NCBI GenBank assembly: GCA_036759545.1
Contig: DAIOUL010000127.1
Span: 1 to 5,441, forward strand
Reading direction: 5' to 3'
DNA length: 5,441 nt
Origin: 66-474 sp036759545
GTDB taxonomy: Bacteria; Pseudomonadota; Gammaproteobacteria; Xanthomonadales; Rhodanobacteraceae
Position numbers and translations under genes: made by a program. Positions 1-4,721 of this stretch are shown piece after piece; the stretch's first letter is position 1; each line of letters begins with the position of its first letter. The notes beneath the pieces are model-generated. The model saw only the letters and a list, made by a program, of their open reading frames with translations. It made no database searches and was not told where the DNA came from.

Positions 1-221
1 GCGAACGCGCCAAGCTGTCGTGGATCAGCCCGATCAGCGGCAAATACCTGTTCGTCAACCGGCGCGGATTGAAAGTCGCCGACCGCAGCGCGCCGCAATT
101 GGCGAAGGAGCTGCACGAAGGCCGCGCATTGATCCTCGAGGAAGTGCCGCTGTTCGACCGCGCGCTGGACGCGATCGTGGAACGGCTGCGGCAGGCGCAG
201 GCGGAACGGCAGGGAACATAG
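1..221 (+). CDS. DUF1631-family protein, C-terminal fragment
   Basis: The reading frame beginning at base 3 is open from the left edge to a TAG at 219-221 and gives 72 residues; the start lies outside the window. The fragment begins ERAKLSWISPISGKYLFVN, followed by RRGLKVADRS, an acidic/hydrophobic stretch (residues 44-50, ALILEEV) and a helical tail ending in QAERQGT. The motif W-I-S-P-x-S-G-x-Y-L-F-V-N-R-x-G is what I associate with the C-terminal end of DUF1631 proteins, large proteobacterial proteins of unknown function that often sit beside nadC in Xanthomonadales. PilZ-linked proteins can have a similar short beta segment, so the family call rests on this motif and the neighbourhood. 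No catalytic residues are visible. The competing frame starting at base 20 is Arg/Pro-rich low-complexity sequence and is not a gene. Function cannot be stated. Confidence 0.72.
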   Translation, partial: ERAKLSWISPISGKYLFVNRRGLKVADRSAPQLAKELHEGRALILEEVPLFDRALDAIVERLRQAQAERQGT

Positions 222-229
222 CGACATCG

Positions 230-322
230 CCTCCTCCCCTTCAAGGGGGAAGGCTGGAGGGAATGGTGTTCAATCGCATGCAAACACCATCCCCACCCTA
301 ACCCTCCCCTTGAAGGGGAGGG
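230..322. repeat. Large imperfect inverted repeat (MITE/REP-like)
   Basis: Two arms, about 231-270 and 283-322, are reverse complements of each other with a few mismatches and indels. The innermost eight pairs are perfect (ATGGTGTT at 263-270 with AACACCAT at 283-290) around a 12-base loop. Each arm also holds its own small palindrome: CCCCTT-c-AAGGGG at 236-248 and CCCCTT-g-AAGGGG at 306-318. The whole could fold as one long hairpin or as a cruciform with side stems. It lies between the DUF1631 stop and the nadC leader and has no coding potential. Its form suggests a small non-autonomous mobile or REP-type element; that is inference, as no second copy lies in the window. A bidirectional terminator role is possible, but no T-tract follows the stem. 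Confidence 0.75.
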
Positions 323-399
323 AATATTCGGGGCTCACGGATCTTCCGCTTTCGCCTTCCCTGCGCGGCTGCGACAATCACGGTTCGACCGGGATGCTC

Positions 400-1242
400 A
401 TGGCCGAACTGAAACCACCTCCGCAGGAAATCATCGAAGCCGACGCCCGACGGGCGCTGGCGGAGGATTTCGGTGCGGGCGATGTCACTGCCGACCTGAT
501 CGATGCCGATGCGCGTGCCGCCGCGCGCATCGTCTGCCGCGAGCGCGCGGTGATCGCCGGCATTCCGTGGGCACAGGAATGTTTTCGCGCGCGCGACGCG
601 CAGGTTCGCGTGGCGTGGAGCTGCAGGGACGGCGATCACGTCGACCCCGACACGGTCCTGTGCCACATCGACGGCAACGCGCGCGCGCTGGTGGGCGCCG
701 AACGCTGCGCGCTGAATTTCCTGCAAACGCTCTCGGCGACGGCGACCGCGACCCGCGCATACGTGGATGCAGTAGCGGGCACACGCGCAACGATCCTCGA
801 CACGCGCAAGACGCTGCCGGGTTTGCGCCTGGCGCAGAAATACGCGGTGCGCTGCGGCGGCGGCGCCAATCACCGTATCGGTTTGTTCGACGCCATCCTG
901 ATTAAGGAGAACCACGTCGCCGCGGCAGGCGGGATCGAACCGGCCATCGCCGCGGCACGTGCGCGCCATCCCGATCTGCTGCTGGAAGTGGAAGTCGAAT
1001 CGCTGGAAGAATTGACGCAGGCGCTGCGCGCCGGCGCCGATCGCGTGCTGCTGGACGATTTCACCCTGCCCATGTTGCGGGAAGCGGTGTCGTTGACCGC
1101 CGGGCGCGCACCGCTGGAGGTTTCGGGCAGCGTGGACCTCGCGCGTGTGCGCGAAATCGCCGAATGCGGCGTGGATTACATTTCGATCGGCGCGCTGACG
1201 AAGCACATACGTGCGGTCGATATGTCGATGCGCTTCGATTGA
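400..1242 (+). CDS. nadC: Nicotinate-nucleotide pyrophosphorylase (quinolinate phosphoribosyltransferase)
   Basis: The product is a cytoplasmic enzyme that converts quinolinate plus PRPP to nicotinate mononucleotide, CO2 and pyrophosphate, the last step of de novo synthesis of the NAD pyridine ring. The 280 residues carry the family motifs in order: RALAEDFGAGDVT (18-30), ER at 101-102, TRKTLPGLR (135-143) with the substrate-binding Arg-Lys, CGGGANHRIGL (152-162) with the His-Arg pair, LIKENH (167-172) with the conserved Lys, LEVEVES (195-201), VLLDDF (216-221), EVSGSV (240-245) and the phosphate-binding ISIGALTKH end. All expected active-site residues are present and the length is normal (E. 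coli about 297). ATG at 400 is chosen because GGGA (391-394) sits five bases upstream; ATG at 394, two codons earlier, is the alternative. A longer frame back to TTG 310 would run into the inverted repeat. The stop directly abuts that of the convergent FHA gene. Confidence 0.96.
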   Translation: MAELKPPPQEIIEADARRALAEDFGAGDVTADLIDADARAAARIVCRERAVIAGIPWAQECFRARDAQVRVAWSCRDGDHVDPDTVLCHIDGNARALVGAERCALNFLQTLSATATATRAYVDAVAGTRATILDTRKTLPGLRLAQKYAVRCGGGANHRIGLFDAILIKENHVAAAGGIEPAIAAARARHPDLLLEVEVESLEELTQALRAGADRVLLDDFTLPMLREAVSLTAGRAPLEVSGSVDLARVREIAECGVDYISIGALTKHIRAVDMSMRFD

Positions 1243-1968
1243 CTAGAGCGCCACGACCGCTTTCGCGATCAGCAGCGCCAGCACAATCGCTAACGCGATC
1301 AGCGCACCGATCCGCAGCAGGTGCGAACGTCCTGTCGGCGGAACCGCAGTCGCTGGGGCTTCGGCGGGAGCGAGCAGCATGAAGCGCACCGTATCCAGCG
1401 CCAGTTCGTCTCCCGGTTGCAGCACGGCGCTGCGGATGCGCTTGCCGTTGATCGAAGTGCCGTTGGCCGAATCCAGATCCTCGACCAGCACGCCGTCGGC
1501 GGTCGGCTTCAGCCGTGCGTGCTTGCGCGAGATTTCGCCCAGCGGAATGCACACTTCGCAATCCGCCTGGCGGCCCAGCGTGATCGTGCCGTCGATCCCG
1601 AAGTTGCGGCCGAAGGTCGGACCGGAAACGCCGCGCAACACGTAGCGCGGCACGGTCGAACGGATGCGCGTGCTGCGATCGCCGCTTTCGGCCTGGTCCT
1701 TGATCACGCGGCAACGCACCGAAGCGAATTCCAGCGTGTCACCGGATTTCAGCACCATGGCGTCGCGCAACGGACGTCCATTCAACCGCACCGGTTCCGC
1801 GCAGGGTTGCACTTGCACACGCCCGCCGCGCCGCTCGATGCGCGCGTGCACGGGTGCGATGCCCGGCTGCGTAAGTACCACATTGGCATCTGGCGCAGCG
1901 CCGATCGCCGTGATCCCTTCGGGCAGCATGAGGGGCGCATGCTCGCCGCCTGCAAAGATCAGTTGCAT
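1243..1968 (-). CDS. Tail-anchored protein with two FHA domains
   Basis: The 241-residue product has two forkhead-associated modules and a C-terminal membrane anchor. The second FHA domain (about 128-198) has the phosphothreonine-binding signature: LGR (131-133), SRKH (147-150), then DSANGTSINGKRI (166-178). The first (about 18-89) keeps the fold pattern (VVL, VHARI, RLNGRPL, LKSGDTLEF) but has Ala for the Arg of GR (A24) and Ala-Pro for the Ser-Arg of SRxH (38-39), so it probably does not bind phosphothreonine. A Pro/Ala-rich linker (201-212) leads to a hydrophobic helix (217-241) that runs to the last residue, suggesting tail anchoring with the FHA domains in the cytoplasm. There is no signal peptide. 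ATG at 1968 is chosen because AGGGG lies six bases upstream; the frame is open further back to 2088, but that part overlaps the divergent gene. The partner kinase and target are unknown and none is encoded nearby. Confidence 0.88.
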   Translation of the reverse strand: MQLIFAGGEHAPLMLPEGITAIGAAPDANVVLTQPGIAPVHARIERRGGRVQVQPCAEPVRLNGRPLRDAMVLKSGDTLEFASVRCRVIKDQAESGDRSTRIRSTVPRYVLRGVSGPTFGRNFGIDGTITLGRQADCEVCIPLGEISRKHARLKPTADGVLVEDLDSANGTSINGKRIRSAVLQPGDELALDTVRFMLLAPAEAPATAVPPTGRSHLLRIGALIALAIVLALLIAKAVVAL

Positions 1969-1991
1969 CGATGACCCCTGTGTGAAAACGG

Positions 1992-2021
1992 TCACTGTGG
2001 CCGCATATCCTCTCATACAAT
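1992..2021 (+). promoter_or_regulatory. Possible sigma70 promoter for the DUF3301 gene
   Basis: The 79-base spacer between the divergent FHA and DUF3301 starts contains TACAAT at 2016-2021, a good match to the -10 hexamer, 26 bases before the GTG start. The matching -35 position (around 1992-1998, TCACTG) is a poor match. The spacer is the only non-coding space available to either gene, so it should carry both promoters; I found no equally convincing hexamers on the minus strand. Confidence 0.35.
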
Positions 2022-2047
2022 GCTGCTCAGACAGGCCGGAAAAATCT

Positions 2048-2479
2048 GTGACTGATGCCTTGCTGCCGCTATCCGTTTGCGTCGCCATCGGCTTGATCTG
2101 GTTCGCCGCGATGCGCGCGCGCGAACGTGCGATCGCACATGCACAGAAACTGTGCGCGGAATGCGGCGCGCAAATGCTGGATCAGAGCGTCGTGTTGCAC
2201 GGCCTGCGGCCGCTCCTGCGCGGCGGGCGGCCGCGGCTGCTGCGCAGCTATCGTTTCGATCTGAGCTATTCCGGCAACGACCGGCATCGCGCCAGCCTGA
2301 CCCTGGCGGGCGACCGGCTGCTCGATTACAGCCTGCCGGCGCGGGACGATTCATTGGCGGCGGCGCATACGCCTCGCGCCGGTTCGATCCCTGTTCCGTC
2401 GACGCCGGGCATCATCGGTGACATCGCCAGCGGCGGCAACGTGGTGCCGATCACACGCGCGCGAAAGACGTTGCATTGA
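2048..2479 (+). CDS. DUF3301-family single-pass membrane protein
   Basis: The 143-residue product starts with a hydrophobic helix (about 4-22, ending LIWFAAM), then RARERAIAHAQKLCAECGAQMLDQ (23-46), a basic stretch (HGLRPLLRGGRPRLLR, 51-66) and the core SYRFDLSYSGNDRHRASLTLAGDRL (67-91). The pattern of an N-terminal membrane helix, RARE, Cys-containing helix, LDQSV and RSYRFDxSxSGxxR is typical of DUF3301, a small gammaproteobacterial family of unknown function. The family usually stops soon after the core; here about 45 further Pro/Ser/Ala-rich residues follow (97-143), with no motif I recognise. GTG at 2048 is the chosen start: GGA (2038-2040) lies seven bases upstream and no in-frame ATG occurs before the membrane helix without entering the FHA gene. 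The gene is transcribed divergently from the FHA gene and faces sspB across a palindromic repeat region. Confidence 0.82.
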   Translation: MTDALLPLSVCVAIGLIWFAAMRARERAIAHAQKLCAECGAQMLDQSVVLHGLRPLLRGGRPRLLRSYRFDLSYSGNDRHRASLTLAGDRLLDYSLPARDDSLAAAHTPRAGSIPVPSTPGIIGDIASGGNVVPITRARKTLH

Positions 2480-2488
2480 TGAGACGGA

Positions 2489-2510
2489 CCCGTGTCATGG
2501 CCTGCACGGG
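2489..2510. repeat. Palindromic repeat, unit 1 (short form)
   Basis: CCCGTG (2489-2494) pairs perfectly with CACGGG (2505-2510) around a 10-base loop. The outer stem and right flank (ATGAGTTCAT) match unit 3, but the inner stem is missing, equivalent to an 11-base deletion. It begins ten bases after the DUF3301 stop and may also serve as its transcription end, although no T-tract follows. Confidence 0.65.
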
Positions 2511-2532
2511 ATGAGTTCATCAAACTTGATCT

Positions 2533-2575
2533 GGATCCCGGCTCAACGTACGTCCATGTACTGGCCGGGATGACG
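2533..2575. repeat. Palindromic repeat, unit 2 (two-stem form)
   Basis: The outer stem is CCCGGC (2537-2542) with GCCGGG (2564-2569). The inner stem is GTACGT (2548-2553) with ATGTAC (2556-2561), with one G-T pair and a CC loop. It aligns without gaps to unit 3 at 32 of 43 positions, and several differences preserve pairing. I infer a REP-like intergenic family; copies elsewhere in the genome cannot be seen here. Confidence 0.75.
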
Positions 2576-2587
2576 ACCTTTTGAATT

Positions 2588-2630
2588 GGATCCCGTGTCA
2601 CCGCACATCCATGTGCTGCACGGGGTGAGT
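2588..2630. repeat. Palindromic repeat, unit 3 (two-stem form)
   Basis: The outer stem is CCCGTG (2592-2597) with CACGGG (2619-2624). The inner stem is a perfect GCACAT (2603-2608) with ATGTGC (2611-2616), with a CC loop. It starts 55 bases after unit 2, in the same orientation, and ends 11 bases before the convergent sspB stop, so transcripts of sspB and of the DUF3301 gene could both run into this region. Confidence 0.78.
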
Positions 2631-2641
2631 TCATTCTGAAC

Positions 2642-3103
2642 TCACTTGATGACCCGCAGCTTGGGCGGGCCTTTCGGCGGGGGCGAGTCGGAAGACGCCG
2701 GAGTTTGCGAAACGGCCGTTTCGGCTTTTTCGGCGTCGTTCCGCGATGCGCCTTCCGGAGATTGCGCGACGCCGGATTCCTCGCGCGGAAACATCATGCC
2801 CTGCCCGTTCTCGTGCGCGTAGATCGCCATCACCGCTTCGATCGGCACGTCGATCGCGTGGCTGACGCCGCCGAATCGCGCGAGGCAGCCGATGCGTTCG
2901 TTGCCCAATTCCAGATTGGCGACCGCGCGCATCGCCAGATTCAGCACTACGCGCCCGTCGCGGATGGTATGCGCAGGCACGCGCACACCCGGCTGCGCCG
3001 CGTCGACGAGAATGTACGGCGTCAGCCCGTTGTCGCTGATCCAGTCGTACACCGCGCGCAGCAGGTACGGGCGGTTGGAGGTCATGGCGGGTTGATCGGC
3101 CAT
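2642..3103 (-). CDS. sspB: ClpXP protease specificity-enhancing factor SspB
   Basis: SspB is a cytoplasmic adaptor that binds ssrA-tagged, ribosome-rescued proteins and delivers them to ClpXP. The 153-residue product has the folded substrate-binding domain at about 9-107: RPYLLRAVYDWISDNGLTPY (11-30), PGVRVP (38-43), RDGRVVLNLA (48-57), AVANLELGN (60-68), ARFGGV (75-80), VPIEAVMAIYAHENGQGMMF (86-105). A low-complexity Ser/Glu/Pro linker (about 108-146) follows, then the ClpX-docking tail PKLRVIK at the extreme C-terminus, matching the family's LRVVK-type motif. Both working parts are therefore intact; only the linker is a little shorter than in E. coli (165 residues). ATG 3103 is supported by AGGGA seven bases upstream; the internal ATG at 3085 has no such site. 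It lies 87 bases downstream of sspA on the same strand with no obvious terminator between them, consistent with an sspA-sspB operon. Confidence 0.96.
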   Translation of the reverse strand: MADQPAMTSNRPYLLRAVYDWISDNGLTPYILVDAAQPGVRVPAHTIRDGRVVLNLAMRAVANLELGNERIGCLARFGGVSHAIDVPIEAVMAIYAHENGQGMMFPREESGVAQSPEGASRNDAEKAETAVSQTPASSDSPPPKGPPKLRVIK

Positions 3104-3190
3104 GTCGTATTTCCCTGAGCGAGCGGCGCAAGCGTACGGTTTTTGCAACGCCCTGAACAGTCCCGCAGGAGACCCGGCAAATTAGGATTT

Positions 3191-3823
3191 CTAACCGTTT
3201 GCCTCGTGCAGCGTGCGTTCGTCCGGAGTAAGACTGCGTGCGAACCCCTGGCCACGGAAGATGCGTTCACCGTAGTCCAGGATCGGCTTGCCTTCGCGCG
3301 GCAGTTCCACGGCCAACCTCGGCAGCCGCCAGATCACCGGCGATACCAGGCAATCCGCCAGACTCATTTCCGGATTGAGGAAGAACTTGGACGCCTTGAA
3401 CAGCGGCAGCGCCGCCATCAGTCCGTCGCGCAATTTCCTGCGCGCGGGTTCGGCGGAACGTCCGCCCGTCTGGATGGTTTCGATCAGCGGCAGCCACTCG
3501 CGCTCGATGCGAACGCAGGCCAGCCGCAGGCGCGCGCGCGACAGCGGATCGACCGGCATCAGCGGCGGATGCGGATAGCGCTCGTCGAGGTATTCGCAGA
3601 TCAGCGCCGGCTGGTACAGCACAAGGTCGCGGTCCAGCAGCGTCGGCACGTCGCCGTAAGGATTGAATTGCAGCAACTCCTCGGACGGCTTGCCGAGCGT
3701 CTCCTCGACGCGGTCGTAGCCAACGCCCTTGGCCGCCAGCACCATGCGCACGCGATGGCACTGCACGTTGTCGGACGCGGTAAACAGGGTGAGCACGGAA
3801 CGCGAACGAGCGGTTTGGGTCAT
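3191..3823 (-). CDS. sspA: Stringent starvation protein A (RNA polymerase-associated, GST fold)
   Basis: SspA binds RNA polymerase holoenzyme and alters promoter use in stationary phase, starvation and acid stress; in E. coli it also activates phage P1 late genes. The 210-residue product (E. coli 212) has an N-terminal thioredoxin-like half (about 8-85): LTLFTASDNVQCHRVRMVLA, NPYGDVPTLLDRDLVLY (54-70) and ICEYLDERYPHPPLMP (75-90). The conserved surface patch YPHPPLMP, needed for SspA activity in E. coli, is intact. The all-helical C-terminal half (about 92-205) includes RIEREWLPLI (105-114) and LSLADCLVSPVIWRLP-like helices (near 152-168). Where catalytic GSTs have Glu/Gln-Ser to hold glutathione, this protein has Gln-Pro (71-72), consistent with a regulatory, non-enzymatic role. 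ATG 3823 is preceded by a GGGGG tract eight bases upstream. It follows petC after an 84-base gap that holds a short palindromic repeat. Confidence 0.95.
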   Translation of the reverse strand: MTQTARSRSVLTLFTASDNVQCHRVRMVLAAKGVGYDRVEETLGKPSEELLQFNPYGDVPTLLDRDLVLYQPALICEYLDERYPHPPLMPVDPLSRARLRLACVRIEREWLPLIETIQTGGRSAEPARRKLRDGLMAALPLFKASKFFLNPEMSLADCLVSPVIWRLPRLAVELPREGKPILDYGERIFRGQGFARSLTPDERTLHEANG

Positions 3824-3871
3824 TGTCTTTTCCCCCTGATGCGTGTTATGCACAAGTCGCCCGGCACGCAG

Positions 3872-3905
3872 GCTCCTGTCGTAGGAGCGAGCCTGCTCGC
3901 GACCG
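3872..3905. repeat. REP-like palindrome (GTAGGAGCGAGC type)
   Basis: The sequence GTAGGAGCGAGCCTGCTCGC (3881-3900) is of the short REP type widely scattered between genes in Pseudomonas and Xanthomonadales. GCGAGC (3887-3892) pairs with GCTCGC (3895-3900) over a two-base loop. An overlapping second hairpin, GCTCCT (3872-3877) with AGGAGC (3883-3888), shares two bases with the first, so the two stems compete. The element starts just after petC on the transcribed strand and may protect or end the pet transcript; there is no T-tract to make it a classical terminator. Confidence 0.78.
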
Positions 3906-3907
3906 GC

Positions 3908-4642
3908 TCAATGCACGTCCTTCCAGTATTCCTTCTTCAACATGAAGGCCGCGAAGGTGAACAGGGCGAGATAGATCAGCACCCAGGCACCTATCGCCGT
4001 GCGCTTCAACGCCGCGGGTTCGGAGGCGTACTCCAGGAACGAAGTGAGGTCGCGCACCGCCTGCGAGTACTGATCCTGGTTCATCCGGCCGGGCTGCTTG
4101 ATCTCCAGCTTTTCGACTTCGGCTTCCTCGCCGGGCTTGGCCGGCTTCATCACCGCCGTCTGCACACCCTGCAATTCCCACAGCGGGAACGGCATCGAGG
4201 CATTCGGGAACACCGCGTTGTTCCAGCCGGTCGGGCGTGAGGGATCGAGGTAGAACGAATGCAGGTAGGCGCTGACCCAGTTGGCGCCCTTGGCGCGCAC
4301 TTCCAGCGAGAGATCGGGCGGAGCCTTGCCGAACCATTTCTCGGCGTCTTCGGGTTTCATCGAAGACTTCACCGGATCGCCGAACTTGGCGCCGGTGAAG
4401 TTGAGGTAATCCATCACCTGCTGTTCGGTCAGGCCCAGATCGTCGGCGATGCGCGAGTAGCGCAGGTATTCCAGCGAGTGACAGCCCACGCAATAATTGA
4501 AGAACAGCTTGGCGCCGCGCTGCAGAGAAGCCTGATCCGAGATGCTGGTGTTGGCGTTCGGATAGCCGCTTTCTTCCGCGTGGGCGACAGAAGTGCCGGC
4601 GAGCAACACGAGTGCAAGAAGAGTGGCTTTCAACATCCGCAT
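3908..4642 (-). CDS. petC: Cytochrome c1, ubiquinol-cytochrome c reductase
   Basis: This is the membrane-anchored c-type cytochrome of the bc1 complex, which takes electrons from the Rieske protein and passes them to a soluble cytochrome c. The 244-residue product opens with a signal peptide (MRMLK, hydrophobic core, cleavage after VAHA near 22). The heme site CVGCH (51-55) follows ASLQRGAKLFFNY; LRYSR (60-64) and KAPPDLS (106-112) are conserved c1 segments. M150 in NASMPFPLW is the expected axial heme ligand. A single C-terminal membrane helix (about 216-235) ends in KKEYWKDVH, the usual cytoplasmic anchor. ATG 4642 is chosen because it gives a compact signal peptide and has GGCGAG six bases upstream; ATG 4681 would add 13 residues but its AAGGA is about 13 bases away and it lies in a hairpin. 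The gene sits 79 bases downstream of petB, as in other petABC operons. Confidence 0.95.
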   Translation of the reverse strand: MRMLKATLLALVLLAGTSVAHAEESGYPNANTSISDQASLQRGAKLFFNYCVGCHSLEYLRYSRIADDLGLTEQQVMDYLNFTGAKFGDPVKSSMKPEDAEKWFGKAPPDLSLEVRAKGANWVSAYLHSFYLDPSRPTGWNNAVFPNASMPFPLWELQGVQTAVMKPAKPGEEAEVEKLEIKQPGRMNQDQYSQAVRDLTSFLEYASEPAALKRTAIGAWVLIYLALFTFAAFMLKKEYWKDVH

Positions 4643-4673
4643 GGACAGCTCGCCTTTTGCTTTTCTTAAAAGT

Positions 4674-4691
4674 GCGGACATGGACGTCCGC
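4674..4691. other. Small hairpin in the petB-petC spacer
   Basis: On the transcribed (minus) strand GCGGAC pairs with GTCCGC around the six-base loop GTCCAT; the two stem halves are 4686-4691 and 4674-4679. The alternative petC start codon (4679-4681) spans the loop and stem. The hairpin could hide that ATG, which supports the downstream start at 4642, but a six-pair stem in GC-rich DNA can also arise by chance. Confidence 0.35.
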
Positions 4692-4721
4692 TTTTCCTTT
4701 GCGCAAGGATGCGCACAGGCT

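Noticed and set aside
349..378. Possible nadC promoter with GACAAT at 373-378
   Set aside because: The -10 match is only fair and no acceptable -35 hexamer lies at the right distance; in GC-rich DNA this is not enough to call.
298..1206. 302-codon open frame on the minus strand across nadC
   Set aside because: It is antisense to a complete nadC with every family motif, its translation is Arg/Gln/Ala-rich with no recognisable domain, and its start lies inside nadC. It is a shadow frame caused by high GC at third positions.
2489..2630. Palindromic units as a CRISPR array
   Set aside because: There are only three units, of unequal length, each internally palindromic with no unique spacers of constant size and no cas genes.
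2326..2634. Minus-strand frame of about 100 codons through the palindromic repeats
   Set aside because: It covers the three repeat units and the antisense of the DUF3301 tail; its residues come from repeat sequence, and it has no credible ribosome binding site or domain.
3183..3195. TTAG-gattt-CTAA palindrome over the sspA stop codon
   Set aside because: A four-pair AT-rich stem is too weak to be a terminator and has no matching copy.
3143..4240. 365-codon open frame on the plus strand across sspA and petC
   Set aside because: It is antisense to two confidently identified genes and to the REP element, and its translation is Arg/Gln/His-rich without any motif.
4701..4714. GCGC-aaggat-GCGC hairpin upstream of petC as a terminator or attenuator
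   Set aside because: The stem is four pairs and no T-tract follows on either useful strand; such short GC stems are expected by chance here.
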